The notes under the pieces are model-generated. The model was not told where the DNA came from and ran no database searches. It worked only from the letters and a program-made list of their open reading frames with translations. From Acidobacteriota bacterium (GTDB taxonomy: Bacteria > Acidobacteriota > Terriglobia > Bryobacterales > Bryobacteraceae), in contig JACQZR010000101.1 in the NCBI GenBank assembly GCA_016213775.1, forward strand, positions 1 through 61,868: DNA of 61,868 bases, written 5' to 3'. This document shows, piece after piece, positions 33,955 to 43,780 of the stretch (within the stretch, counting starts at the first letter, position 1; each line of letters starts with the position of its first letter). The position numbers and the translations under genes were made by a program.

Positions 33955-35466
33955 TTAATGGCCGCCCATTTCCAACTGCGGGCGGGAGGGTTCCGGCCAG
34001 TCGATGTGGAAGAACTTGCCGCGGGGCTGATCGACGCGTTCGTAGGTGTGGGCGCCGAAGAAGTCGCGCTGTCCTTGGAGCAGGTTCGCGGGCAGGCGTG
34101 CGCTGCGGTACCCATCATAATAGGCGAGCGCCGAATAATAGGTCGGCGCTGCAACGCCATTGGCCGCGGCTGCGCCGATCACCATCCGCCAGTTCCCCTG
34201 GCAGCGATCGATCTCGCTCTTGAAATACGGATCGAGAAGCAAATTGTCCAGTTTCGGATTCCGCTCATACGCTTCCGTAATCTTCTGCAAAAACCGCGCG
34301 CGGATAATGCAGCCGCCGCGGAAAATCTTGGCGATCTCCCCAAACGGCAGCGTCCACTTGTATTCCACCTGTGCCGCGCGCATCAATTGGAATCCCTGCG
34401 CATACGCGCAAATCTTGGAACAATACAGGGCGTCGTGAATGGCCTGAATGAACGCCTTCTTATCACCCGAGAAGGATGCCGTGGGACCCGTCAAGACCTT
34501 TGAGGCGGCCACGCGCTCATCCTTCACGGAACTGAGGTAGCGCGCAAACACCGCTTCCGCCACTGTGGGCGCGGGCACGCCGAGATCCAGCGCGCTGACT
34601 GAGGTCCACTTACCCGTCCCCTTCTGACCGGCCGTATCGAGCACGATATCGACAAATGCCTTTCCCGTCACCGGATCCTTCTGCGTCAGAATGTCCGCTG
34701 TGATCTCGATGAGGAAGCTGTCCAGCACGCCTCTGTTCCACTCGGCGAAAACGTCGCCGGCTTCGCTGGGCGACATTCCGAGCACACCGGTCATGAGCGC
34801 GAACGATTCGCAAATCATCTGCATGTCGCCGTACTCAATCCCGTTGTGCACCATCTTCACGTAATGGCCCGCACCATCCGGCCCGATGTAGGTGGTGCAG
34901 GGCACACCGCCGACAATCGGCTTGCCCGGCGAAGCGCCAGTCAGCGGCTTGCCCGTGGCCGCATCCACCTTGGCGGAAATGGCGGTCCATACGGGCTCGA
35001 TTTCTTTCCATGCGCCGAAGTCGCCCCCGGGCATCATCGAGGGACCGAATCGAGCGCCCTCTTCGCCACCCGACACACCCGACCCGACAAACCGCAGCCC
35101 CTTCGTCTTCAGGGCCTTCTCCCGGCGGATGGTATCCAGCCAGTGCGCGTTGCCGCCGTCGATGATGATATCGCCGTCTTGCAGCAGCGGCGTCAGGCTG
35201 TCAATGACGGCGTCCGTGGGACCGCCCGCCTTCACCATGATGATCATCTTGCGCGGACGCTTCAGAGAGGCAACAAAGCCCTCCAGCGTCTTCTCCCCTT
35301 GGAGACCGCCGGGCGTCGCCGGATTCTCCGCAAGAAACTTTTCCATCGTCTCCGTGGTGCGGTTATACACGCTGACGCGGAATCCGTGGTCCGCCATATT
35401 CAAGGCGAGGTTCTGACCCATCACGGCAAGCCCGAGCAGGCCGATATCGGAATTTGGTTGTGACAT
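33955..35466 (-). CDS. gnd: 6-phosphogluconate dehydrogenase, decarboxylating
   Basis: The 503-residue protein has the NADP-binding motif [20 protein letters not shown] and the 6PGDH signature around [12 protein letters not shown], with the catalytic Lys/His/Asn in KMVHNGIEY. It ends in the all-helical C-terminal domain. It oxidises 6-phosphogluconate to ribulose 5-phosphate and CO2 in the oxidative pentose phosphate pathway. It is about 30 residues longer than the E. coli enzyme, as in other long-form 6PGDHs. The start ATG at 35466 gives the canonical N-terminus. It lies 13 bases downstream of the acetyltransferase stop and may be the end of the hpnE-acetyltransferase transcript. Confidence 0.95.
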   Translation of the reverse strand: MSQPNSDIGLLGLAVMGQNLALNMADHGFRVSVYNRTTETMEKFLAENPATPGGLQGEKTLEGFVASLKRPRKMIIMVKAGGPTDAVIDSLTPLLQDGDIIIDGGNAHWLDTIRREKALKTKGLRFVGSGVSGGEEGARFGPSMMPGGDFGAWKEIEPVWTAISAKVDAATGKPLTGASPGKPIVGGVPCTTYIGPDGAGHYVKMVHNGIEYGDMQMICESFALMTGVLGMSPSEAGDVFAEWNRGVLDSFLIEITADILTQKDPVTGKAFVDIVLDTAGQKGTGKWTSVSALDLGVPAPTVAEAVFARYLSSVKDERVAASKVLTGPTASFSGDKKAFIQAIHDALYCSKICAYAQGFQLMRAAQVEYKWTLPFGEIAKIFRGGCIIRARFLQKITEAYERNPKLDNLLLDPYFKSEIDRCQGNWRMVIGAAAANGVAAPTYYSALAYYDGYRSARLPANLLQGQRDFFGAHTYERVDQPRGKFFHIDWPEPSRPQLEMGGH

Positions 35467-35479
35467 AGAAACTACTATT

Positions 35480-35893
35480 TTACTGAGAACGGCCGCGCCG
35501 GAACAGCCAACAACTGTTGTGCTGCTCCATGCCGATCTTGGGATAGTAGTTCACCGCCGCGGGCGCAGCCAGCAGAATCAGCAGCGTTGTGTCGATCCCG
35601 GCATGCCGGTGCGTCTCGTCGATCAGCCGCTTGCCGATGCCCTTATGCTGGTACTCCACGTCGACGGCAAGATCGGAAAGATAGCAGCAGTAGGCAAAGT
35701 CGGTGATGGCGCGCGAGATCCCGACGAGCCGTTCGCCATCGCGCGCGGTAACCACGATGTCCGCGTTCCGCAGCATCTTGTCGATGCGCTCGGGCTCATC
35801 CACGGGACGCCGTTCATCCAGCGTCGACGCCTTCAAAACCGCAATAAATTCCGCGGCCGTGAGATTGGGTTCCAGTTGATAGGTGATGTTCAT
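35480..35893 (-). CDS. GNAT-family N-acetyltransferase
   Basis: From ATG 35893 the protein has 137 residues. The GNAT core shows strand beta4 in [14 protein letters not shown], the acetyl-CoA loop [17 protein letters not shown] (Q/RxxGxG/A pattern) and the C-terminal [19 protein letters not shown]. It would transfer an acetyl group from acetyl-CoA to an amine; substrate unknown. Its ATG overlaps the hpnE stop by four bases (ATGA), so translation is coupled, which could hint at a lipid- or polyamine-related role. A longer upstream reading overlaps hpnE extensively and is rejected. Confidence 0.88.
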   Translation of the reverse strand: MNITYQLEPNLTAAEFIAVLKASTLDERRPVDEPERIDKMLRNADIVVTARDGERLVGISRAITDFAYCCYLSDLAVDVEYQHKGIGKRLIDETHRHAGIDTTLLILLAAPAAVNYYPKIGMEQHNSCWLFRRGRSQ

Positions 35894-37212
35894 GCAATAT
35901 CCGCCAGGCAGTATTTTTTCGGCGCGCCGGAGTGGGAAGCGACGCTCTCCGCTGCAAGGTAGCCGCTGCGCACCGCGCCTTCCATGGTCGCAGGCCAGCC
36001 GGAACGCGTCCAATCGCCGGCAAGGAAGAAATTCGCGTAGCGCGTCGGCGCGGGCGGCCGCACAGCCTCCAGATTCGTCGCCGCGGAGAACGTTGCGCGG
36101 ACCTCTTTCACGACATGCGCCTTGACGACGGCCGCTGCGCGCACGGCGGGTAAGAACTCGCCGAGCTCCTTCACCGCGAGGTCGATTACCTGCTGGCGCG
36201 GCATCTCCGTGAGACTCCGCGAGGCGCTCACCACCAGCATCAGATACCGCCCGGCGTCCTTATTGAAGAACCATTGGATGGTGCGATCGAGCAGCGTGCC
36301 ATGCGGCAGGCCAGTCACTGGGCGGTCAAACCACAAGTGAATCCCCGTGATGGGCGAATGCGAGAATGCGCCCCACTGCACATCCAACGACGGAGCCAAC
36401 GGAGCCAGCTTTTCAAACGGCAGAGCGGAGACATAAGCATCGGCCGTCACCCGCTCGCCCGCCGCCACCACGCCTGTCACTTCGGCGCCCTCGACAGCAA
36501 TCGACTCCACCGCGGCCCGCTCGTGTATCCGCACGCTGCTAAACCGCGCCCACGCCGCATCGCCATACAACTCGGCCAGCGGCACCGCCGGAATTCCCAT
36601 CTCATATGTATTGGACCCCGCGAGAAACCCCAGCCAGAACACCTGAAACCCGTGGCTCGCCGCCATCCGGTCCGGCTCTTCATTGATCGCGCTTACCAGC
36701 ACCTGGCGCCAAAAGCGTTCGATCGCAAGCGGTGTCTGGCGCTTCTCGCGCAGCCATTCGAGCATAGTGACGCGATCGAGATCGTTGCGCGACAGCCGCT
36801 CCGAGCGCAGGGCCAGCAGCGCGCGCCCCACAGCGATCTTGTCCGCGATGCCAAGAAATCGCAGCTTCGCAAATGATTCGGCAAAGTGCAGCGGAGCAGG
36901 AAGCACACCGCTCTTGAACAGCGATGTACGCCCGCCCGGCTCAATGAAGTAGAACTCCCGATGAAAGTGAATCGACTGTGTGACTCCCAAACGCCGGTAA
37001 AAATCGAGCAGGTTGACGCAGCACCGGAGGAGAATGTGCTGGCAGTTGTCGATCACTTCGCCGGCCTCGCTTGCGGGCAATGGATAAGAGGTAGCGCGCC
37101 CGCCAAGAAATGGCCGCGCTTCGTACAGATCTACGTCGAAGCCATCGCCGCCGAGCGCAGCCGCGCATGCCAGACCGGCGAGTCCGCCCCCGAGGATCGC
37201 TACGCGGGGCAT
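35890..37212 (-). CDS. hpnE: Hydroxysqualene dehydroxylase (HpnE)
   Basis: The 440-residue flavoprotein has the FAD motif [15 protein letters not shown] (residues 6-20) and the amine-oxidase/desaturase-like motifs [14 protein letters not shown] and [20 protein letters not shown] near the end. The length and the FLxGDWTxxGxPATMEGAxxSG pattern match HpnE, which reduces hydroxysqualene to squalene for hopanoids. The family also includes carotenoid desaturases, but the signatures favour HpnE. hpnC and hpnD are not in the window. The start is at ATG 37212; the gene is coupled to an acetyltransferase downstream. Confidence 0.88.
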   Translation of the reverse strand: MPRVAILGGGLAGLACAAALGGDGFDVDLYEARPFLGGRATSYPLPASEAGEVIDNCQHILLRCCVNLLDFYRRLGVTQSIHFHREFYFIEPGGRTSLFKSGVLPAPLHFAESFAKLRFLGIADKIAVGRALLALRSERLSRNDLDRVTMLEWLREKRQTPLAIERFWRQVLVSAINEEPDRMAASHGFQVFWLGFLAGSNTYEMGIPAVPLAELYGDAAWARFSSVRIHERAAVESIAVEGAEVTGVVAAGERVTADAYVSALPFEKLAPLAPSLDVQWGAFSHSPITGIHLWFDRPVTGLPHGTLLDRTIQWFFNKDAGRYLMLVVSASRSLTEMPRQQVIDLAVKELGEFLPAVRAAAVVKAHVVKEVRATFSAATNLEAVRPPAPTRYANFFLAGDWTRSGWPATMEGAVRSGYLAAESVASHSGAPKKYCLADIA

Positions 37213-37294
37213 CAGTGCATCTCCCCTAGTACCTGACCGCTTGCTGACGCGCGCGGCTCGGCTTGCGAGATGGCACGACGTATGAGAGTAGAGG

Positions 37295-37408
37295 TTAGAA
37301 GGCTATGGGAATTCGGCGACGGCGCCCACCGCCGCCCAGATCGTCCTGCGAGGCCATCCAGGCGAGCACCATCACGAACAGGATGAAAAGATAATCCAAT
37401 AGTTCCAT
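37295..37408 (-). CDS. Putative 37-residue membrane microprotein
   Basis: A short open frame from ATG 37408 encodes MELLDYLFILFVMVLAWMAS followed by an acidic-glycine turn and a basic tail (GGGGRRRRIPIAF). The first 20 residues could span the membrane. It lies between the Cys-rich membrane protein gene and hpnE in the same direction, in a 240-base gap otherwise without genes. No strong ribosome site is visible. It may be a regulator of a membrane enzyme or simply an artefact of composition. Confidence 0.4.
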   Translation of the reverse strand: MELLDYLFILFVMVLAWMASQDDLGGGGRRRRIPIAF

Positions 37409-37453
37409 GAGAAGTTGTCCCAGTATCGCCGGAATCCCCGAAACGTACAATAC

Positions 37454-37801
37454 TCACTTGTTCCAGTACCCGGTCCACATTCCTAGGCCGATAGTTGGCA
37501 ATAGTCCCGCCACAGGAAACACGGTTATCGCAAGCGCCACTCGCACCCGCCAGTTCCACGCGGCGCGCCAATAACTGACCACCACCTGTGGCACTACCAT
37601 CATCGCCCACACCCCCACCTGACCGCCGAAACTCAGCATGCATACCGGGCAATGCCGACCGGTGGAATGAATGTTGCAGTGCCGGTCGAGCGCGCCCCAC
37701 ACACCCTCGCAGCCGCATTGATAGATCAGATCGCAGTAGTTCAGAAACAACACCGACGTGACGGCGGCCGCCGCCAGTGCCACCAATGCCTTCTGCTTCA
37801 C
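37454..37801 (-). CDS. Cys-rich membrane protein coupled to trpEG
   Basis: From GTG 37801 (overlapping the trpEG stop as GTGA) the protein has 115 residues. It has a first TM segment (ALVALAAAAVTSVLFLNYCD) and a Cys/His-rich loop (YQCGCEGVWG, then RHCNIHSTGRHCPVCM). Two further hydrophobic helices follow (VWAMMVVPQVVVSYW and VRVALAITVFPVAGLLPTIG). The loop could hold a metal or disulfides. No family is recognised. Translational coupling to anthranilate synthase is notable but may reflect only genome packing. GTG is preferred because the upstream in-frame extension lies in trpEG. Confidence 0.68.
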   Translation of the reverse strand: MKQKALVALAAAAVTSVLFLNYCDLIYQCGCEGVWGALDRHCNIHSTGRHCPVCMLSFGGQVGVWAMMVVPQVVVSYWRAAWNWRVRVALAITVFPVAGLLPTIGLGMWTGYWNK

Positions 37802-39942
37802 ACTGTGGCATGCCCGTGCAGCCGCACCACGTTTTCCATCAGGAGAATGCCGCAACCGCCTTCCAGCGTCAGCATCGATTCCGGATGGAACTGCACAGCC
37901 TCAATCGGCAGCGTCCTGTGACGCACGCCCATGATGACGCCGTCATCCGATTCCGCGGTGATATCGAGCACCGGCGGCAGCTTCTCGCGAATGGCATAGA
38001 GCGAGTGATACCGGCCCACGCGAAATGTTTCGGGGAGCCCTTCAAAGACGCCGAGATTCCGATGGGTGACCAGCGACGGTTTGCCGTGCATCGGATAGCC
38101 GAGGACGCCCAACTCGCCGCCGAACGCCTCGACAATTCCTTGCAGTCCGAGACAAACACCAAACATGGGAATCCCCAGGCGCGCGCCGTGCCGCACGAGA
38201 TCGGGCACGCCGAAATCGCTTGGCCGGCCCGGTCCCGGAGAGATCAGAATCAGCGTCGGCTCGATCTTGGCGATCATGTCCAACGGGAAGCCACTGCGGT
38301 AGGTAACCACTTCCGCACCCGTCTGCCGCGCATAGTTTGACAGCGTGTGTATGAAGCAATCGTCGTTGTCCACCAGCAGCAGTTTCACGCCGCGGCCTTC
38401 CCGTGGCTTGGTGACATGCACCGCCGGTGCTGCCAGCTCGCGCCCTAGCGCGCGGAAGAATCCAGTGGCCTTCAACCGTGTCTCTAACTCTTCGTTCTCA
38501 GCAATGGAATCGTAGAGAATGGTCGCCCCGGCGCCGTATTCGGCAAAGCCATCGCGAAGATGCGCCGTGCGAATCAGGATTCCCGTATTGATGTCGCCAT
38601 TCAGTCCGATCATTCCCACGGCGCCGCCATACCAGCCGCGCGCGCTCTTCTCAATGTTCTCCACCGCCTGCGCGGCCCACCGTTTCGGAGCGCCAATCAC
38701 CGTCACGCTCCACATGTGCGTCAAGAACGCGTCGAGGGAGTCAAACCCGGCGGCGAGCGTCCCTTCCACGTGATCCACCGTATGGAACAGCCCCGCATAC
38801 GATTCAATCAGCCGCCGCCCGATTACCTTCACCGATCCCGGCTCGCACACGCGCGACTTATCGTTGCGGTCGACATCGGTACACATCGTGAGCTCGGACT
38901 CTTCCTTGGCCGACATCAGAAGCTCGCGAATCGAATCGGCGTCGCGCATTGGATCGCCAGTACGCCGCGCGGTTCCCGCAATCGGGCACGTCTCCACGCG
39001 CAAACCATCGACGCGCACAAACATCTCAGGCGAAGCGCCCACCAGTTGCTCATCGCCAAACTGAATGCAGAACTCGTAGGGGCTCGGATTCAGTTTCTGA
39101 ATCTGCTGGAACAGTCCCACGGGACCCTTGCTATACGGCGTGCGGAAGGTCTGCCGCAGAACCACTTCATAGTAGTCACCGCGGCGCATCCCTTCGCGTA
39201 CGGTCTCCACGCCTCGCATGTATTCCTCGCGGGTGTGATCGGAGGTGATGTCGCCGGGTTCGCGCGACGGTGGCCGGGCGATCTTTACAGCGCTCCGTGC
39301 TTTGCCCTGCGTCGAATCCTCGCCCAGCGCAAAGTCATACGAGAACCGCTCAATCACCTCGCGCTTGCGGTCCATGAAATAGATGTCGTCGCAGAGGAAC
39401 AGGTGGAGCGTCTTCACGTCGCTGCGCGGCAACTGCAGCTTGATCGGATCGAACTGCAGCAGCAGGTCGTAGCCGAATGCCCCGGCGAGATAGAGCCGGC
39501 TGTCTTCCGGATGCTGAAATTCCTGAATCAGCGCGCGCAGAATGGAGAACGGCGAAGGCTGGTGGCTGCGTTCTTCTTCGGGAAAAATGCCTTCCAGCGG
39601 CTTCAGCGTCCCGCGCAATACGCCGTCGCTCGCAATGAAGGAAGCCCAATGGGGATGACCGGCGAGCACCGGCGACAGCACGCGGCACAGAGTCTCGCCG
39701 CGCGCATTCAACGCGCGAATCTCCAGGTCGCGATCGCGCCCGATGATCTCAATGGGAGGACACACCGACGCGATGTCCCAACGCGAGTATCTCCCCGGGT
39801 ATTCATACCCGGAAGAGAAGTAAACTCCGCGCTGCGAATCCAACTGCCGCAGCAATTTTTCCAAACCGCGTCGGAACGAAACCTTGGAAACCTTGCGTGT
39901 GACCTGGATGCCGCTGCGAGTGGAATAATGGAGGGTTCGCAT
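37798..39942 (-). CDS. trpE(G): Fused anthranilate synthase (TrpE-TrpG)
   Basis: From ATG 39942 the protein has 714 residues. The N-terminal two thirds is the chorismate-binding TrpE domain (SPYEFCIQFGDEQLVGASPE, CPIAGTARRTG, MCTDVDRNDKSRVC, HMWSVTVIGAPKRW). The C-terminal third is a class I glutamine amidotransferase with the nucleophile Cys in FGVCLGLQG and the His/Glu pair in VQFHPESML. The PIAGT motif, with Ala instead of Lys, indicates anthranilate rather than aminodeoxychorismate synthesis. It converts chorismate and glutamine to anthranilate for tryptophan. The fused form is known from alpha-proteobacteria and some other phyla. No other trp genes are nearby, so it is a detached step. 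Upstream in-frame extensions lack homology. Confidence 0.9.
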   Translation of the reverse strand: MRTLHYSTRSGIQVTRKVSKVSFRRGLEKLLRQLDSQRGVYFSSGYEYPGRYSRWDIASVCPPIEIIGRDRDLEIRALNARGETLCRVLSPVLAGHPHWASFIASDGVLRGTLKPLEGIFPEEERSHQPSPFSILRALIQEFQHPEDSRLYLAGAFGYDLLLQFDPIKLQLPRSDVKTLHLFLCDDIYFMDRKREVIERFSYDFALGEDSTQGKARSAVKIARPPSREPGDITSDHTREEYMRGVETVREGMRRGDYYEVVLRQTFRTPYSKGPVGLFQQIQKLNPSPYEFCIQFGDEQLVGASPEMFVRVDGLRVETCPIAGTARRTGDPMRDADSIRELLMSAKEESELTMCTDVDRNDKSRVCEPGSVKVIGRRLIESYAGLFHTVDHVEGTLAAGFDSLDAFLTHMWSVTVIGAPKRWAAQAVENIEKSARGWYGGAVGMIGLNGDINTGILIRTAHLRDGFAEYGAGATILYDSIAENEELETRLKATGFFRALGRELAAPAVHVTKPREGRGVKLLLVDNDDCFIHTLSNYARQTGAEVVTYRSGFPLDMIAKIEPTLILISPGPGRPSDFGVPDLVRHGARLGIPMFGVCLGLQGIVEAFGGELGVLGYPMHGKPSLVTHRNLGVFEGLPETFRVGRYHSLYAIREKLPPVLDITAESDDGVIMGVRHRTLPIEAVQFHPESMLTLEGGCGILLMENVVRLHGHATV

Positions 39943-40001
39943 AAGCACCTCGGCGAAGTGGGTTCTCCACAGGATACCAGACCAACCCTCCATCGCGGCT
40001 C

Positions 40002-43000
40002 TCACGGCCAGTAGTCGATGTTCACCTGCTGCGGAAACACCTTGGTACCCTCGAGCGTGATGCCGGGCATGCCGCCCCCGAGGCTGAGAGCGCGCAATCG
40101 CGGCAACTTCGCCAGGTGCGCGAGACCGGCGTTGGTGAGTTGCTTGCATTCCCAAAGCTCGACCTTTTCCAGCGTGTCCATCGCTCCCAGGATCTCCAGA
40201 CTGCGATCGCTGATCTTAGTACGTCCCGCGTAATAGGTTCGCAACTGCCGGAATCCGGCAATCTGCTCCGTGGCGGCATCGCCGGTCTCGCGGCAATACA
40301 TGCACCACAGCGATTCCAGCAGTTCACACTTGCCCACGTGACGAAATCCATTGTCGGTCACATCCATGGGCATCAACTCGCGTAGCGCAGGGAAGGACGG
40401 CAGCAACGCCAGCGCGCCGTCATCGATGTTACTGAGGCTCACTGCCATGCCACGCAATTCCGGCAATCGCGAGAGCGCCCGAAAGCCCACCGGACCGAGC
40501 CCCGGACATTCGCGTCCCCAGATGTAGGCCAACGTGCGCGACCGGCTCAGCGCCTCAAACCCAAGATCGCTTGCTACGGTTCCTTGCGCCATCAACATCC
40601 GCAGTTTGGCAAGCTCACCGATATGGCGCATCGCAGAGTCATCGCACAAATCGCCGCCAATGCCGAACCAACCGAGATTCGCCATCTCCCGCAGCGGGGT
40701 CAAATCCGGCAGAGTGACTTCGCCGTCGTGGTCGAACGGCCCCGTCCCCCTGCCGCCATGCACGCTCAGTCCATACAAACCGTCCAACCCGCGCAGTTCC
40801 ACCAACCCCGGATTCAGATGCTGGGCCTGAAGAAAGAGCCACAGAAAGGTCGGGCCGGCGTCGGGCGACATCAGGCTCATCCGCGGCTCTCCGCCCTGCC
40901 ACGTACGAAACGCGGGAAACTCGCGCAACATCGCAGTCCCTTCGGCAGTCACGTTGTTCCCGGTTTTCAAGAAACGCAACTGCGGCTTGTTAGTCAACGC
41001 GCGAATCGCGCCATCGCCGGTGCCGCTGTTCATCAGGTCCACGTCTTCCAACTTCTCCAGACCCGACGCATGCGCGATGCCCGCATCGCTAATACGCCAT
41101 TGATGACACAGGCGCAACACCCGCAATTCCGGCAGTTCGCGCAATACGGCAAGGTCGTCGTCATCGATGGGGCAACCAATCAGATTCAACGACAGCAGTT
41201 GCGGCATGCGTGCGAGGTGGCGCAGCCCTGCGCCGGTCAAAAGCCTCGACCCCTCCAGGTTCAAATGCGTGATCTGTGGAATCGCCGCAATCCGCTCGAG
41301 AACCGCATCCGTTATCCGCCCGGCCGATTCCACACACGTCAGCCCCTGCTCCTCGATCGCAGCAACAATCGTGTCCCAATCGTTGCCTAGAGGCGTGCGC
41401 TGCGGCCGGATCTTGTTTTCCTTGCGATCCACGAAGTAGATGGGCTCCTTGGGAGTGCCGCCGCGCAGCACCGCCGCGAACTCGTCCCAATCCGGGAAGC
41501 CCGCCTCGCGGGCCAGCAGAAACTGCGTGTCCGCCAGCGTTGGCACCGTCGACTGGTTTTCCGCGTCCAAGCGCTTGAGTCGATCGAGCAGACCCGCGCG
41601 AATCTGCTCCCAGCTCAAGGTCGTCCGAAAGTGCTCGCCCACCCGTTTCAACGCGCCGGAATCTCCAGTTTCATATGCCACCAGGAGATCTCTTGCGAGT
41701 TGCAGATAACGATCAAACTCCGGTGTGGTTGCCGCCATCATCCCGGCATGCCCCAACCTCGCGGCCACGCGTTCCATTCCACGCTTGTGCGCATAGTCCG
41801 CGGCCGTCGTCCCGGTGGTTGACACCGCCGCCGGATCGGCCCCATGCGCGATCAACAGCTCGGCGATCTCCATCGCCAGGTCCTCATCATTGGGCAGCCA
41901 CCAGAGCGGCGTATAGCCGCCTTCCGCTGCTGCCTTGGCGAGATCCGGCTTGGCAGCCAGCAACTCACGCAGCCGCGCCACCTTGCCATTGAAGGTGAGA
42001 TTCCAGATGTCCGTGCTGTAGGGCGCAAGTAGGTCGATCATCTCCCGATGCTGATAATGCGATGCGTACCCCAACGGCGTCGCCTTGTAGTTGGACTCCA
42101 CCGGATCTATGGGCGCGCCACGCTCCAGAAGCATGGCCACTGCGCGCACGGCGTTCTGCCCCGCTGCCATGTGAAGCGCGGTTTGCCCGCGCTCATCGGC
42201 AACGTCGACAGGCGTACCCAGGTCGAGCAACAGGGCCACGGTGTCCGCACGATCCTGCTGCGCGGCCGCAAACAGGAACTTCGTCGATCGCAAGAACTCC
42301 GGATGAGCCTGCAACTGCCGCCGCGCTTCGCCCTCATCGCCACGGAAGCAGGCAGCAGAAAAGGCTTCCTCCGGAGAGTACTCCAATATGACCTGGCGAG
42401 CCCCGTACCGCACGAGCAGCGCGGCCATCTCCGGGCGCCCGAGCATCACGGCATCTTCATAGAGGGAGCGCTTGGAGAACCGCGGATCAAGCGGCGGGGC
42501 GGCGTTCGGATTGGCGCCACGATCGAGCAGCCATTGCGCGAGTTCCATGTCGTTCCGCTGGAGCGCAAGATTCAACAGATACCGCGCTCCGCAGCCGTAC
42601 CCACCCATATCGAGCATCGGCCAGTCCGCCTTCTCCCAATCTGCTTTGCGCCCCGTGGCCAAGCACCAGGCATAGGTAAGCTCGAGCCACCATAAAACAT
42701 TTCCCCGGAAATGCGTGTTGTACAGAACCTGAGTGTCGTAGGGGCCTGCGCCGCGCCGCAGCAGCAGCTCATACAACTCCCGGTGCCGCGGATGTGGCCA
42801 CGCCTCCTGCTCGCCTTCGCCCGCCACACCCACAAGTGCCGTGTACAACGAATCACCGGCACGGTAGAAGGCATTCGGATCAGCACCGTGATCGAGCAGC
42901 AACTCAGCGATGGCAACCGCATGATCGGCTGCGCCCGAAACTGGCACCCGCCCATAGGTGAGATAAAGCAGCGGAGTCCAACCGCGTGCTCCACCCGACT

Positions 43001-43430
43001 CGCGTGCCGCCTCCGGGCGCTCCGTTATCCGTCTTCGTACTTCCTCCAATTCCCCGCACACCACCGCCGTATACAAATCATGCCGCGCGATCTGGGGATG
43101 ACGCGCCAACAGGCCAGCCGCGGTGCGCTCCAGAATCGAAAAATCGCTGCGCCCATGAACATGGTGATTCCAACAGGCGGCATCGAGAAAGGACGCGACC
43201 TGGGCGCCCAAATCCGCAACCGGCACAACGGCCTCTAGCGACGCCTTCAGCGCCACCCAGCTCTCAAACCCGCGCTCCCGCGCCAAAGCATGCTGTACAT
43301 CGCGGAGTCCCGGTAATGCGGGCACGTTGGGAAAAGCGCGAAGCAAACGTTCCCGCGCAACAACATCGTATGCCTGGAGCGCCTTCAACCAGCGCTTGGC
43401 TTCTTTTCGTAAATTGTCGAGTGTAGACAA
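40002..43430 (-). CDS. Ankyrin-repeat and leucine-rich-repeat protein
   Basis: The 1142-residue protein has two kinds of repeat. The first half (about 30-560) carries ankyrin repeats (for example DERGQTALHMAAGQNAVRAV and YKATPLGYASHYQHREMIDL). The second half (about 680-1100) carries leucine-rich repeats of the cysteine-containing/GALA type (ITHLNLEGSRLLTGAGLRHL, LLSLNLIGCPIDDDDLAVLR, LRVLRLCHQWRISDAGIAHA, LEKVELWECKQLTNAGLAHL). No signal peptide or TM is seen. The domain pair suggests protein-protein interaction and resembles eukaryote-like adaptor proteins. A free-living Acidobacterium might use it in signalling or regulation. The role is unknown. It ends 60 bases before trpEG. Confidence 0.9.
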   Translation of the reverse strand: MSTLDNLRKEAKRWLKALQAYDVVARERLLRAFPNVPALPGLRDVQHALARERGFESWVALKASLEAVVPVADLGAQVASFLDAACWNHHVHGRSDFSILERTAAGLLARHPQIARHDLYTAVVCGELEEVRRRITERPEAARESGGARGWTPLLYLTYGRVPVSGAADHAVAIAELLLDHGADPNAFYRAGDSLYTALVGVAGEGEQEAWPHPRHRELYELLLRRGAGPYDTQVLYNTHFRGNVLWWLELTYAWCLATGRKADWEKADWPMLDMGGYGCGARYLLNLALQRNDMELAQWLLDRGANPNAAPPLDPRFSKRSLYEDAVMLGRPEMAALLVRYGARQVILEYSPEEAFSAACFRGDEGEARRQLQAHPEFLRSTKFLFAAAQQDRADTVALLLDLGTPVDVADERGQTALHMAAGQNAVRAVAMLLERGAPIDPVESNYKATPLGYASHYQHREMIDLLAPYSTDIWNLTFNGKVARLRELLAAKPDLAKAAAEGGYTPLWWLPNDEDLAMEIAELLIAHGADPAAVSTTGTTAADYAHKRGMERVAARLGHAGMMAATTPEFDRYLQLARDLLVAYETGDSGALKRVGEHFRTTLSWEQIRAGLLDRLKRLDAENQSTVPTLADTQFLLAREAGFPDWDEFAAVLRGGTPKEPIYFVDRKENKIRPQRTPLGNDWDTIVAAIEEQGLTCVESAGRITDAVLERIAAIPQITHLNLEGSRLLTGAGLRHLARMPQLLSLNLIGCPIDDDDLAVLRELPELRVLRLCHQWRISDAGIAHASGLEKLEDVDLMNSGTGDGAIRALTNKPQLRFLKTGNNVTAEGTAMLREFPAFRTWQGGEPRMSLMSPDAGPTFLWLFLQAQHLNPGLVELRGLDGLYGLSVHGGRGTGPFDHDGEVTLPDLTPLREMANLGWFGIGGDLCDDSAMRHIGELAKLRMLMAQGTVASDLGFEALSRSRTLAYIWGRECPGLGPVGFRALSRLPELRGMAVSLSNIDDGALALLPSFPALRELMPMDVTDNGFRHVGKCELLESLWCMYCRETGDAATEQIAGFRQLRTYYAGRTKISDRSLEILGAMDTLEKVELWECKQLTNAGLAHLAKLPRLRALSLGGGMPGITLEGTKVFPQQVNIDYWP

Positions 43431-43650
43431 GCGAAACCTTCTTTCCTTGGTTGCCTGCGTCCGCTTACATCAGGCCGGAATGAAGGTTCCCATCAGTGAA
43501 CCAAGGTTGATTGAGGGTGGGAGCTTGCTCCCTTGCCGCGGACAGGAGGCGCCCCAGCGCGCACTATGGAAAGCTTGCCACGGGTTGGGGCGAGAGGTCA
43601 ACTTGCTCTCAAGACTTGCTCTCAATACCATGGGGAGTTGCACCGTAGAA

Positions 43651-43780
43651 TCAACTCCGGTGTGGGATGTCAATCTCCAGGAAGCTGCCTTCTTCGGCTA
43701 CGCGGCCCAAACGCCACTTCATGGCCAGAAAGGCTGCGAGCCATGGGATTGGGTGTTCCATTGTCGAAGAGCACCTTCAT
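43651..43780 (-). pseudogene. Deleted DUF5615-type toxin of TA locus D
   Basis: The frame starts ATG at 43780, overlapping the DUF433 stop as ATGA. It reads MKVLFDNGTPNPMARSLSGH followed by EVAFG, the standard N-terminus of this toxin group. The next part that matches the family is the C-terminus EEGSFLEIDIPHRS, in another frame, ending with TGA at 43651-43653. About 60 central residues, including the TTDxNIRYQ-type active region, are missing. The toxin is therefore dead by a large internal deletion, while the antitoxin is complete. Confidence 0.82.

Noticed and set aside
37212-37811. 199-codon open frame across the region between hpnE and trpEG
   Set aside because: It overlaps the Cys-rich membrane protein in another frame and has no domain; the 115-residue frame has membrane helices and start/stop coupling.
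38560-40014. 484-codon open frame opposite trpEG
   Set aside because: trpEG carries all catalytic motifs of both domains on the other strand, so this frame is a shadow.
43431-43650. Search for a gene between the deleted toxin of locus D and the ankyrin/LRR gene
   Set aside because: Only short frames without ribosome sites or domains; considered empty intergenic sequence.
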